Shown: positions 53,847-64,000 of the stretch, in pieces | How positions within the stretch are numbered: position 1 is the first letter of the stretch | Layout: each line of letters starts with the position of its first letter | Translations under genes and position numbers: made by a program | Assembly (NCBI GenBank): GCA_013368315.1 | Contig: JAACJM010000004.1 | Span: 62,001 to 126,000, forward strand | DNA length: 64,000 nt | DNA from: Tetrapyrgos nigripes | Lineage: Eukaryota; Basidiomycota; Agaricomycetes; Agaricales; Campanellaceae | Reading direction: 5' to 3' | Notes under the pieces: model-generated | Seen by the model: only the letters and a program-made list of their open reading frames with translations | Told to the model about the DNA's origin: nothing | The model's database searches: none

Positions 53847-56319
53847 CTATACTGCCTGTTTGACCAACTTCACCCGAATAGGCATATGAGGATCTCTCTC
53901 TTTCCCTTTAGTGATCCTCGATTTCACCACAGGCTTCTGAAGCAGACCCATACGTTTGATGATTATATCGTCTGCTGGAACCGCCAGTTCGTATTGAAAG
54001 GTCCGAACAAGGGTGAACAACAGTGCTTTCATCCTGAAACCCAGCATCAGAACCGCGTGGTCAGAGAGCAGTATGATGCCCGATAAAATAGACAGTGACT
54101 GCTTACTCGACGACTGCAAATCTCCATCCAATACACGACCGAGGACCTCCCAAGAAAGTAAGCATGTTACCCCATACTCCTGGTATGGCTGTGATTGCTT
54201 CCGGAGAATTGAACCATCGCTCAGGTCTAGAAGACAGAGTTACCATGTCAAGATCTCCATCGTGTACATAGAGATGACCATGAAACTCACTTGAACTCGT
54301 CAGCATCTTTACCCCAGAGGCTCTTGTCTCTATTCAAAGAAGCAATCGGAATCGTCACAACATGTCCCTTCTTAATCCTGCGAATCACTTCGTGGTAAGA
54401 TGTCGAACGAAACTAAGTTAATTACTTACTCTATGGTATCGTGCACCACCCCATATTTATCTGTAAACGGCTTGCTCAGCGGAATCACATCGTCTTTCAT
54501 CGCGACTCGATTTGGAGAAGGTACTGGGCTGTAAAGTCGAAGGGTTTCGCGTACGACGGCGTCCAGGTATGTGAGACTGCTCAGCTCCTCCATCGTTGGG
54601 TTATTGGACTGCAAGGAGAGAAGCTCATCACGAAGACGGTTTTGCATTTCAGGAAACTGAGAGAGAGCGAATAGACACCATGATAGAGAAGTGCTTCCGT
54701 GAACGTCAGATCATAGGCATCTTGAATAGCTTTCATGGTCAGAAAACTTACGCCGTTGTTTCGTGTCCGGCAACCAGTACGGTTGGGACCTCTGATAATC
54801 CAAATTCAGAGATAGAAGTTTCCTAGTATGTATGCGGGAACACTCACGAGCAATAACATCTTCGTCACTCATTCTTTGGGATGACGTTACATCTTCACTC
54901 ATATTCGATTTGACCAAGAGCGAAAGCAAGTCCTTCGCCTGCATGCTACTGCCTTTTTGTCCCGTGCCTATCTCAAACTTCTTCGCTTCGTCGAGGAGCT
55001 GTTGTCCGATATGTAGCATTGCTTTCTTCGCCTTGCGGAGACCGGGATCGAATGCTGAGGGCTAGTACGCACAAATACGAGCCAAATCACTCAAATACTG
55101 GGGAATTGTGGATAACAAAGGCTTACTTACCAAGACACGCATTACGGGGAAGTAAGCCTGTAGTATACGCAGGACGTTCATTTTGCTGGCTGATGATAAC
55201 TGAAAAACCATTTTCAAAGCTTCTTGGAGTTCGGCAGAATTTGTCTTGGAGTCCGAAAGCATATTGAGATCGTAGTTGAAGCCTACAAGTTGGTTTGGGT
55301 CGGTTTCATATGACATCGTTGCTGAAGAAAGGAGTAATGAAAATCTACCCGCAAGGCCAATGATGTCCAAAGCAGCTTTGGAGAACCAAGCCAGGACGTC
55401 GATTTCGCTCCATTCACCGTTTTTCATGATATGGTTTATCCATATATCTCGAAGCTTGGTACATGAACGCTGGTCAGTTGAATTTTTTGAGGTGCGTGGA
55501 TTCACAGTACCTCGAAAGACTTCTCAAGGAAAACATCTGTGAATTCTCGGATCTGCGCTGGCCCGAAGGCAGGGTTCTAGAAGCGAGTCGAGGTTACGTT
55601 GTAACTCCGAGGAATTTCAGCCATGGCACTGACCATGATTTTTCTCTAGAAGCAAACCCTATGAATAGATGGACATCTTAAAAGTAGATTAGCAATACCT
55701 GGGTCTTATGCTTGTCTCCTTCAGTCGCCAGCACACCTAGCGTACAACACCATTAGAAAGACGGTAAACTCTTATACACACCGACGCGACACACCATCTC
55801 CAATCGTTACGTGCAATATATACCGGGTAGCCTCCATCTTTTGATAATCATAGTCATGGTTGAGGACATACTGGATGGCTCTGACATCAACGGTATACAA
55901 ACGCCGGCGCTTGAGAGAAAAATGAGAAACTGGATCGACTGCGCCTCGGCAATTTGACTTACGGCAAAGAAACCCCTGTAGGTGAAAGTAGATCCATACT
56001 TCTCTACCCACTGGTCGTATATGGAGGCTGTTTGCTAATTAGAATGCGCGATGAGCTGAGGCCTAGTAGGGGCAGGGAGTATTCAAATAGATCGACTCAC
56101 ATCCTCTTGCACATCCCTGAGATTTCCGTATAAAAAGCTCGAGTGTGGTGGTCCAGGGAGGTGTCGATAGGGGGATTTCCATTGGCTGTAGAGGTATTTC
56201 AAGAAGACGACGAGAAGCAAGGCACTGAATGCAATTAGGATGGTACTAGGGCTAGAAAGCTTGAATGGCAATGACGCGAAGAGCTCTCCAAAGCTACTGC
56301 CAGCGCGATGGTCGAGCAT
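53847..56319 (-). CDS. cytochrome P450 monooxygenase
   Basis: A haem-thiolate oxygenase with an N-terminal membrane anchor ([20 protein letters not shown]) and a Pro hinge (HLPGPPH). About a dozen exons with GT-AG junctions, starting 56319-56101, 56034-55963 and 55909-55795. Motifs in order: EGDKHKTQ plus RKIM and NPAFG (C-helix region), I-helix AGHETT (about 54760), ExxR in [11 protein letters not shown] (about 54550), PERW (about 54220), haem loop [13 protein letters not shown] (about 54140). The exon RKIM is only 12 nt (55634-55645) and is needed to join HKTQ to NPAFG. TATATATAAG lies at 56389-56398, about 75 nt upstream. The CYP family cannot be fixed by eye. Substrate unknown. Confidence 0.92.
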
Positions 56320-56611
56320 GTCGACGGTCGTGGTAGTGAATCAAATGAGGGAGGGGTTGAAATCAATTAACACAAAATTGACATCCCCTTATATATATGC
56401 TAGCCAGTTTCCGACGGATCTCGTCCTATTCTCGTCCCCAAAAATTTCGAGCTCCGTCGGCGTAGTAAAGGCACAACCCCACGGTGCTCGCATACATTGG
56501 GGCTGGAACGTTAAACGCTGAAAGCATTGGAACCAGCTGTAGTGCAAGTCCTAAATTTAGAAGCAAAGGTTCGCAGGAATAAATCATGTTCATCAGTCAT
56601 CTAGTACGCGT

Positions 56612-58146
56612 TTACAAAATCGCCATAGCGTTGGGTGGGCTGGCTACACCTCCTCCCACGTTCAGAACCTGAATGGTGAAGAAGAAAGTGAACCTAGATA
56701 GCCTATGACAAGTCTCTGCCAATTTTTCCAGGTCGAGCAATTCCACTGCAAAATCGAAACAGTCAGCGCATTAGCATGTGCATCAGCCTTACGCATCCTG
56801 AAAGGAACTCACCAATATTCTGTCCCCATCCACTAATGAACACCTCATGCAACCCTCTTCCATCCTGTACCCTCCTAACTGTCGGGAACGCCTCAAACGA
56901 AAAATTATCCGCTCCAACCAAAGCCAACTTTTTTTCCCAAATCCAAGCCAGCGTCTTATCGCTCGTTTCAACGCCTATGATGGTCGAATTTTCTCTGAAT
57001 GGAACGATCATTTGTTCGTGTTTTGGGAGAGCAGCGTATTGTTTGCCGAATCCGGTGCGGATGATGAGGAAGTCTCCTGGACGAGTGAAGCCTGGACCTG
57101 AGGAGGTAGAGTTCGGGTTCATGCCTTGCCATTCGGCTACGGCGTCGAGGTCGTCGACTGTGATGTTGCGGGCCTATGATTTGGAAAAGAGGGATATATA
57201 GAAATAAGAAGTGAGTTAATCGGTAACAAGAAGAATGAATGGAATGCATGTACACCCAGTGCGTCAAACGACTCGTTTCTGGATTCCATCCAACCGGCCC
57301 AGTCCAACAACACTCCTCTTCCTGCTATGCCCTTGTTGGCGGCGTCTAGTATATGTATGAAATGTTGTATCAGTCTACGCACCTCATATCAAGAACAGAG
57401 GGCTTACTTTGTATTCCAAGTGTCGTGATACCCTCAGCAGAGAAGATTTCGTCGAAAGTGATGAGGTCGTTATAAAACCTGTCGTCAGACCATGATCAGC
57501 GGGGTGAACATATACAAGTTGCACCAGATATGAGAAACACTCACTGGTAAGTCGACACGTCCGCGTTCGTTGAATAAGGAAAGTGTCTTAAGCCATCGAA
57601 TTGAGTTGATATTTGCGTATTGATGGTCAAAATATCATCTTGATATCCTTCTTGAGCGAGAAATGCTACAAACGTTTTTTGATTCAGGCACTTTGGTCGG
57701 ATTGCATTCATCATAGTCAAGACTTACTATGCACCATAGGAGTCCGAGAGGGAACTAGCGGAGGATGAGGAACGTCCAAATCTAAATTCAGATTGATGGC
57801 AATCCCTTCTTGCACTTCGGCTAAAGCAGCCTTGATCGTTTCTGGTGTTATGTGGTTCAGAGCACCGAGTTCATCATCTGAGCCCTACAGATGAAAGAAC
57901 ACAATTAGTGAGAGCTGAAGAGAAGTAGAAAAGCGTCCTCACCCAAACACCCCAAGCAGCCTTGGTCGGAAAAGACGGGTGCAAAGGAAGTTGCTCGTAA
58001 GTTGGCCAATTGGCATACATGTCCGATGCGTTAAACTGTCTGGAAACCAAAGCTCGGGCATCAGGTATTGGAGTTGCTTTGGCTGGAAAAACACAAAGGA
58101 GGAACGCGAAGGCGGTGAATTCGAGCAAGAACATGGCGCAATGCAA
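56612..58146 (-). CDS. cyclase-family (kynurenine formamidase-like) secreted protein
   Basis: About six exons. Signal peptide near 58137 (MFLLEFTAFAFLLCVFPAKA; the ATG at 58146 is three codons earlier). Blocks in order: NWPTYEQLP, DDELGALNHITPETI (typical start of the fungal cyclase domain), NTQISTQFDGLRHFPYS, GIAGRGVLLDWAGW, RPGDFLIIRTGFG and the conserved end GGGVASPPNAMAIL. The metal-binding HxGTHxD motif of bacterial formamidases is altered to STQFDGLRH. This is common in the fungal branch, but it means the formamidase reaction should not be assumed. The secretion signal sets it apart from cytosolic kynurenine enzymes. Intron positions were read from GT-AG signals joining these blocks. 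Confidence 0.8.
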
Positions 58147-59147
58147 AGATCAAGCGTCGCTGCTAGACACTAGATAGAGCTAGAACTCCCGGTTGAACCT
58201 GCCAACAACTCGCGCATCTTCGAGGCTTTATACGCTGGGTTTGGACTGGTCAGTAAGCTGAACGGAAAACTTCCGGAGGACCTTACTAACATCCACCGAA
58301 CTGCAACTTATTCGCCAATTCTTGAAAGTGATGTCAATCATGGCCATTGGGTCCGGGACCGCGTTCCGTCGGGTAGCACTTGACTCGGACGATCCGTGTT
58401 ACAAGCTCGCTACTGCAGGAGGAGAGAGAAGAGCTACATATGCACTCCCGGAGTCGGATCGAGAGGGGAAAAACGTAAAGGTCCGGTCACGCGCCTCCTC
58501 TTCAAACTTCGACCTACTTCAACTGACCTGCCATTGGAAAGATATAGTCGTCATACTATCCAGCATTTCAGAAGCTGATCTGGCCAAAGAGGTCATGCCG
58601 CTGCAATTTCCGCTCATAGACTGTACCGCAGAAACGTTTTGAACAGAAATGTTTTTCAACGACTAACATGCAAAGTAGCCCATCTTCTACATAACCTCAT
58701 CTCACAAGAAATGATGGATGGAGAGGTATGGTTAGTTTTACGACGGCTTTGATCCCATTCTCAGTCTGTTGTTTACAGTTAATTCCCTTCGCGTCAGCAG
58801 CACGTCCCAATGGCCCCAGAACTCTGCCCAATCAAACTAAGGACGAACGCGGGGAAGTCTAATAACTCTTCGGACGAAGATTACTTGGTCGGGTGTGCTT
58901 GGATCGTGTGAAGGGAAGGTTTCGCTGGTATGTGATGTCTCATCGAGTCTAGTAAAGAAGTGTATACTTATTATCCGCTCTTATCCCAGAACGATGCAAC
59001 GTAGAAAGCTAAGCTCAAATCAAGCTACAGACTGCCCTTACTCTAGTGTTTGTGAGCTGGCAGCTTTTTCTGAGCGACTGGTATAAATCCAGCTGGAACC
59101 CCCGCATCACACCCCAGAATTTGGAACCACTTGCAACCCAATCAAAT
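58147..59147. other. intergenic, divergent promoter region
   Basis: Lies between the cyclase-family gene (minus) and the cerato-platanin (plus). A 106-codon plus frame at 58322 has no recognisable feature. TATAAAT at 59082-59088 serves the cerato-platanin. Confidence 0.5.
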
Positions 59148-59621
59148 ATGAAGCTCACGGGTCTCTCGCCCTTCATCTTCCTTGCCCTCGACCTCGTCAT
59201 CCTCTCCGTCTACACGGCCCCCGCCCCCGCCCAAGCCTTCCAAACCACGCTCCAATACGACCCAGTTTTCGACAACCCCGATATCCAACTCTCCAATCTC
59301 GCCTGTTCCGACGGCCAACACGGTCTCATCACCCGTTATGAATGGCACACTCTTCGCGACATCCCTAGCTACCCACATGTCGGCGGATCATACCTCGTCG
59401 GGTGGAACTCGCCTGAATGTGGAAGTTGCTGGAAGCTCACGTATACGGATGGGAATGGGCATGCTAGGAGCACACATGTGTCCGCTGTGGACCGTACTTC
59501 AGCCGGCTTCACTGTTGGAGTGCAGGCTATGAATGAGATTACTGGAGGAAATGCAGTAGGGTTGGGTAGAGTAGTGGTCAATGCGGAGCAGGTTGCTACT
59601 TCCAAGTGTGGTCTTCCTTGA
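59148..59621 (+). CDS. cerato-platanin family secreted protein, second gene
   Basis: 158 residues, single exon from the ATG at 59148, 60 nt after a TATAAAT box. Signal peptide (GLSPFIFLALDLVILSVYT, with an AP-rich pro-segment), then TTLQYDPVFDNPD, SNLACSDGQHGL, WNSPECGSCWKLTY, EQVATSKCGLP. All four family Cys are conserved. It is clearly paralogous to, but well diverged from, the gene at 29.4-29.8 kb, and lies on the opposite strand. Confidence 0.93.
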   Translation: MKLTGLSPFIFLALDLVILSVYTAPAPAQAFQTTLQYDPVFDNPDIQLSNLACSDGQHGLITRYEWHTLRDIPSYPHVGGSYLVGWNSPECGSCWKLTYTDGNGHARSTHVSAVDRTSAGFTVGVQAMNEITGGNAVGLGRVVVNAEQVATSKCGLP

Positions 59622-59831
59622 GTGGAAAGGTAGGCAAATACAGACTCTTTCAACATTTTGCGACGCGTTGCTCATCGACAGCTTCTAGTGCACAATTTTC
59701 TTTACCTGGTCTTTCATGCGCAGCGAATGTAGTCGCAATGAATTGCAAAGACCGCGTTCTCGGTGTTTTGTATGTACCAATGTCTGAAAATCCATTTAAC
59801 CATTTCCCCTCGTTACAACCATACACGAATT

Positions 59832-61740
59832 CTACTTGGGTAGTTCTTGTTTGTCCTTTCCCGGTTCCACCGCCTTCCAACCACTGCTATCGTCAGTAGG
59901 ATTCCAATCCCGATACTCCGTCAGGTTACGTGACGGAGTGACCACTATCCCCCCATTTGGTTCACGAGAAATCAGACAAGTGTTCCGCATTAAGTGACCC
60001 ATTGATAAAACCTCCAGCGTCGGACAATACGCAGCGAAAGGAAGACCAATCTTCTCCCAATCATTAAAGTACTCGGGATACTCGGGTTTATAGTGCAAGA
60101 CGCCTAAAGTAGGATCTTCAATGTCTTTCCCGCAGGCAACTTGCTCGAAAACGAAAAGGACAGTGGGAGTAGGATCATGGGATCGTACATGATAGTTCCA
60201 CGCAAAATACTTTAGTTTGCGAAATTCGCGGAATTGAGCAGCGTATTCTCATGTTTGGTGAGGCCAAGTTACTTTCCTCGTGTCCCGGTTGTTGTTATTC
60301 TGGCGGAGAATGAGAGTTAGACCAAGAAGGTCGGGAAAGAATTCGGTGATATGGCGTATTAATGTGAGCGACCCGCTCTTGATGCCGTCAAGAACCAAAA
60401 CCTGTAGCGGGGCGGACCGGATGGATTGCAGCAGAGGTATTGCCAGATTGTCTTCTAATGGGCAATTTGTGCGGAGTCGTAGATGGGTAAGCGTACAGGG
60501 AGTGGCCGTATTGCAGTGCATCTCGAACCAACTCGTGAAGTTGGGAACTTGAGAGCACATAATGTCGCCCAGGAAAAGCCGACGAAGGGCAGTGTGAGGG
60601 ATTTCGCTTGAAGAACGTATGGCATCCATAGGAGCCAATGCACCGGAAACTATACCAGCCGTTATGTAGTTAAAGGTGACCAGATTGGGGAAAAGAAGGA
60701 CTGTGAACCAAAGTCCACCACCATCCCACTCCAGGGATGTCTCTTGGGTGTCGTACATACGGCTACATTCCATAATGTCGACATTAATGATATGGGGGGA
60801 CAATGGTACACTGCCATTGAGGATTGCCTCTTCGATCCTCGAATCCGTGATTGTGGAAGAATGGAAGTGTAGAGAATGGAGAGACGAAAGAAGAGAAACA
60901 ATGCAAAGCCAGTCAACGCTGACAGAAAAATGGCTGATGGTGAGCTTGGCAAGACTTGTACAGACATTGAGTAAATCGCTGATAGCTTGGTACATGGGTG
61001 CGTAGAATAAAGCATCAAGCGAAGGTTGGAAATCGCGCAGGACTCGTATCCGGAGCCTAGTCTGCTTCCAGTGGTTCGAAATTGTAAGATTTCGTAGAGC
61101 TTGAGTGAGGTCATGACGAGACAAAAGAAAATGAATGTCATCAAGCAATTGTTGTCGTTTCTGTGCAGCGAGCTTGGTAAGGATGGGTGTGCGTTCCGAC
61201 TCAGGCAAGTCCCCAAGGTCAAAGATGGCCGATTCTTGTCCACAATCGAATTGCATCTTGCGGGTCTATGCATCGCTATCAGACGGCCGGCATCAAGTAG
61301 CAGAAAAAGATCAACGTTACGTGAAAAATATATGGCACTCCAATCACGTAGAACCATTTTGAAGTCGCTGCTAAAAGGCGAGCTTGATTGAGCGCTGCTT
61401 CGAAGAATATATGGTCGATGATTTCGGGTGGCAAGTGAGCGAGGCAAAGCTGTTGATATTTGGGCTGATTTTCTACGGATTGCATGGTCTTGAGTAGCTT
61501 TCCTGCAGAAAGTCTCAGTATCCAAAAGTATCCAAAAGTATCAGAAATCCAAGCAGTAAACGGACCTTGAAGCTGCTCCAGTAACGTAAAACTGACCATC
61601 CGAGGAATTTTCCACTTCAGTCTGAATTCTTTCCATAGTTCTTGGTCCAGCATTTCATTATAGATCCATGGTTGCATCCAACCCCTCCAGTCCTCTTCTC
61701 CGCTATGCACGACTTGGATTGTCTCTCGGATACGATCCAT
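59832..61740 (-). pseudogene. F-box protein gene with one in-frame TGA
   Basis: Starts near the ATG at 61740; one intron (GTAACG..TAG, about 61270-61320) joins VPYIFH to TRKMQFDCG. The F-box is LAHLPPEIIDHIFFEAAL, followed by about 450 residues with LRR-like spacing of Leu (LTHLRLRTNCPLED, LQVLVLDGI), the usual agaric F-box layout for substrate recognition in SCF ubiquitin ligases. A single TGA at 60249-60251 interrupts the frame; reading continues without further stops for 138 codons (EYAAQFREFRKLKYFAWN to the stop at 59832). CGA-to-TGA is the simplest cause. The truncated product would still carry the F-box and most repeats. Confidence 0.75.
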
Positions 61741-62429
61741 GTCCGAGGTCAAGTTAGCGTAAAGCGATAGCAGCGACTGTAATCGCTACATTTGCAGTAT
61801 CGTTAGTACAAGACGTCATGTTTTCAGCAGCACGCACCTCTGCATGGCGACCACTAAGATCAAGCTCGCCCTACAATATGCAGCTTGTCAGCTAAAAAAT
61901 GCTGTGATGCTACCACGGAAAGACTCGCTTTATAGAAACCGTCAATAGTACAAAAAAAGCGCAAAATATGATATGTCCGATATCTATCAGCGTCGTGATA
62001 GCCTTTTCCCTCCAGAGTGATAGTGACAGGCGGTGGGTGATGCGAGCATCTTACTCCACAGTGAAGTTGATGGAGATATAAACGATCCTCGTTCTCTTCC
62101 TTTTCGTACAGACGCAAATATGGCGGGTAGTTATGCCAAGGCAATTCAGCTGCCTCTTCTTCCATGCGTGTGGAATCTGTGGATGGACCTGGTCGTCAAG
62201 GAACTCAGGCAAGACGTTGAGAAAGAGGCGAAAGAGATGCAGCTGGCGTGGTTAGCGTTATGAACAAGACGTATTGCAAGCCGCCGGAGTGGACTGCTGA
62301 TACCCGACGTCGGCTTGTTCACCACGTCTATTTTACGACGTCGTGCTTTGTAGGCCACTGACATCAAAGTGGCATGAAATAAAGTACCTTTTTTGTCGTT
62401 TGGCCATCTATCATACATGCACCAAAAGA
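61741..62429. other. intergenic
   Basis: No gene recognised; frames on both strands are short. Confidence 0.4.
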
Positions 62430-62607
62430 AAGGTCTGGGCTAGACTCGTTACCAGTCTTTCGCAAGAGTACTGATGACAGTCGATCAGTCCGTCGGCGAA
62501 GCGACTGGAATAAAATCCCAATGGTCGGCCAAAATCACGTGCTTGTTTTGACTTCAACGAGATCCTGCTTCCACTTCGAAACCGAGGTGTCTTCAACTTC
62601 ACCCTAA
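62430..62607 (-). repeat. left arm of an inverted repeat
   Basis: Reverse complement matches 63677-63855 over about 180 bp at roughly 75% by eye. Exact shared blocks include GTCAAAACAAGCACGTGA, ATCGACTGTCATCA and ACGAGTCTAG. The arms frame the helicase fragment. Confidence 0.75.
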
Positions 62608-62697
62608 GACCTCTACTAGTATATACGCACTGTATATTATGCTACCACAACAATGTGTTCTGTTTTTTCTGCCAAAATCCGCCGCTGTTAGCTCTCT

Positions 62698-63350
62698 ATG
62701 GCCCCACTCAATCACTTCCACCTACTCTGCAAAATTTTCACCTCCATGAGCACCCAAGGCTCCCCCAAGGTCGACGAAGCATGTCTACAGACAGCCAAAA
62801 CCAGATTATGCGAAGTTTTTGACATTCCATCACTCAGAACGCATCAAGAGGCAGCCGCTCTCAATATCATTAGGGGTCAGAGTACCATTTATGATGTACC
62901 TACCGGAGGCGGCAAAACACTGGCTTTCTACCTAAGCCTCTTCTATCACTGGGACCCACAGCATCCACCTAGCGCGGACCAGAAGAGCATGATCGTCGTC
63001 AGCCCGCTCAATGCACTCATGGACGCTCAGAAGAAGGCTTTGGAGGAAAGAGGGATTCCGGCAACTGCTCTCAATTCTGGAGGAGGAAAGGCCGAGGATA
63101 TCTTTGGGGTGCATCTCAGGAATGCTCTATGTGTAAATAAACTAACATATCTTCTAGAAACTCGCGGATGGGACCAAGTACATCAAGTATCGCGTCGTTT
63201 TCGTCTCGCCCGAACTTGCGCTCTCAAAGTCGTTTCACGAAACGGTTCTGCAGAGCCAGCTCTTCAAGGAGAACTGTATACAGGTCGTTATGTTGGATTT
63301 GCAAGGAGTTCATCGTCAAGCTCGATGCCGTTGAGTTCCTGAGGCGGGTT
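62698..63350 (+). pseudogene. RecQ/DEAD-type helicase fragment
   Basis: Begins with RTHQEAAALNIIRGQ, Walker A in DVPTGGGKT, motif Ia region VVSPLNALMDAQ, and after an intron (about 63107-63160) VVFVSPELALS and IQVVMLDLQ. In RecQ-like enzymes the last block should run into a DEAH box; here the frame diverges and stops. Everything from motif II onward is missing. Such fragments of multicopy helicase genes are common in agaric genomes. It has no partner domain and cannot be an active helicase. Confidence 0.7.
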
Positions 63351-63521
63351 CAGGGCAGCAGAGGAACCCGGCACGCTTGGTGTGTCAAGTCCGGCTAGAC
63401 TCAAACGAAATGACTGGCGGCGTTCTATCGTGGAGGTAGGTTCTCCTGTCCTTGCTTTCTTACTGACCGAAGAAGAGGCTTTATATCCAGCGTCTGAATT
63501 GCGTCGTTTCGTCGGCGGCAT
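63288..63521 (-). pseudogene. N-terminal gene fragment with a nuclear-signal-like start
   Basis: 77 residues starting MPPTKRRNSDAGY, with a second basic patch SKKAR: a bipartite nuclear-localisation pattern followed by Ser/Pro-rich sequence. It overlaps the end of the helicase fragment in the opposite direction and ends without a domain. Probably a gene start displaced by rearrangement. Confidence 0.35.
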
Positions 63522-63676
63522 GACAAAAGGGATAAGGAGGTGAAGACTCCTATTTCATATTCCTTTCGTGCATTGTTCGTGCATATCTCGGCAACGACTT
63601 CGAATTGCGCCAAGCAGAAACAAACTCGTTCTTCAGGAAGACTATATAAAGGTGTCTATGTAGTCCTACGGTTCCG

Positions 63677-63855
63677 TACATGAAGTTGAAAACCCCCCCC
63701 TTCGCCATCGTCGTTGAAATTTTGTCAAAGTCAAAACAAGCACGTGACTTTTCCGTGACCTGCCAGAACCCTGGGATTTATACCAGTCGCTCCGCTGGAG
63801 CTTTGATCGACTGTCATCAAACTTTCCACAGGACGGCTGGTTACGAGTCTAGGTC
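63677..63855 (+). repeat. right arm of an inverted repeat
   Basis: Partner of 62430-62607. Contains a run of eight C (about 63690-63697) not present in the other arm. Confidence 0.75.
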
Positions 63856-63890
63856 TGGGCTACTCTACAGGAAATCAAGCCTCCTCCTGA

Positions 63891-64000
63891 TCAAGTAGAC
63901 TCTGGCTGAAATCCATTACTCCCACTAACTACCCCAAACGCTGGTCCATGCTTCCCTTTGCCCCACTTCTTCCGTCCAAACATGTTTCTTAAATCATCGA
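63891..64000 (-). CDS. epoxide hydrolase, third paralogue, 3' end only
   Basis: The minus strand reads VDDLRNMFGRKK, then GPAFGVVSGSNGFQP and a TGA at 63891-63893, nearly identical to the last exon of the two epoxide hydrolases at 25-29 kb. The gene continues beyond the right edge of the window in the opposite orientation. The catalytic parts are not visible. Confidence 0.85.
   Translation of the reverse strand, partial: DDLRNMFGRKKWGKGKHGPAFGVVSGSNGFQPEST

Noticed and set aside
19777..58146. A secondary-metabolite gene cluster (transporter, epoxide hydrolases, P450, cyclase, Zn2Cys6 regulator)
   Set aside because: Genes are spread over 38 kb on both strands with unrelated genes between, and no backbone synthase is present. 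The cyclase is of formamidase type, not a terpene or polyketide cyclase.

Overview
The window comes from a filamentous basidiomycete, most likely an agaricomycete. The genes are split by short GT-AG introns (about 50-110 nt). The families seen are typical of mushrooms: a DUF6699 protein, cerato-platanins, an EPHX1-type epoxide hydrolase cluster, a PL14-type secreted protein, a multi-exon P450, F-box proteins with few conserved residues, RecQ-like helicase debris, a chromovirus and an agaricomycete-type LINE. The genus cannot be fixed from sequence alone. No bacterial, organellar or viral replicon is present.

Layout. 0-2.1 kb: the 3' part of a DUF6699 gene and a diverged initiator tRNA-Met with an intron. 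2.6-17.6 kb: a nest of transposons. A minus-strand LINE is split in its endonuclease domain by a 2.5-kb non-autonomous TIR element (6195-16923, 7-bp target duplication). That element carries an 8.2-kb Ty3/gypsy chromovirus (7721-15905, 5-bp duplication), whose left LTR holds a 153-bp solo LTR (7875-8027, 5-bp duplication). Another solo LTR lies at 18322-18779. 19.8-24.6 kb: an FHS-type sugar transporter gene with a one-base frameshift, a partial duplicate of it fused to a truncated F-box gene, and an epoxide hydrolase relic. 24.9-33.6 kb: two tandem epoxide hydrolases, a cerato-platanin, a serine carboxypeptidase and a divergently transcribed glyoxalase-like gene. 34.3-49.5 kb: an HMG-box regulator, a gene-poor stretch, a single-pass membrane protein, a secreted Cys-rich protein and a Zn(II)2Cys6 regulator. 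49.9-51.8 kb: four minus-strand tRNA-like units. 52.1-59.6 kb: a PL14-like secreted protein, a P450, a cyclase-family protein and a second cerato-platanin. 59.8-64 kb: an F-box gene with one in-frame TGA, a helicase fragment between inverted repeats, and the 3' end of a third epoxide hydrolase entering from the right edge.

How the parts relate. Many host genes are secreted or act on small molecules (carboxypeptidase, PL14-like protein, cerato-platanins, P450, epoxide hydrolases, cyclase). They are on mixed strands and interspersed with regulators, so I do not read them as one biosynthetic cluster. The retroelements show C-to-T decay. Four of the five differences between the two gypsy LTRs are CpG versus TpG/CpA, and the stops inside the recognisable gag-pol domains are all TGA, as expected from CGA codons. 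This suggests CpG methylation followed by deamination.

Most unusual item: the tRNA-like family at 49.9-51.8 kb. It has Pol III A and B boxes, T-run terminators on three copies, a T-arm with a conserved one-base bulge that covaries between copies, and a central hairpin that differs in every copy and shows no normal anticodon loop.
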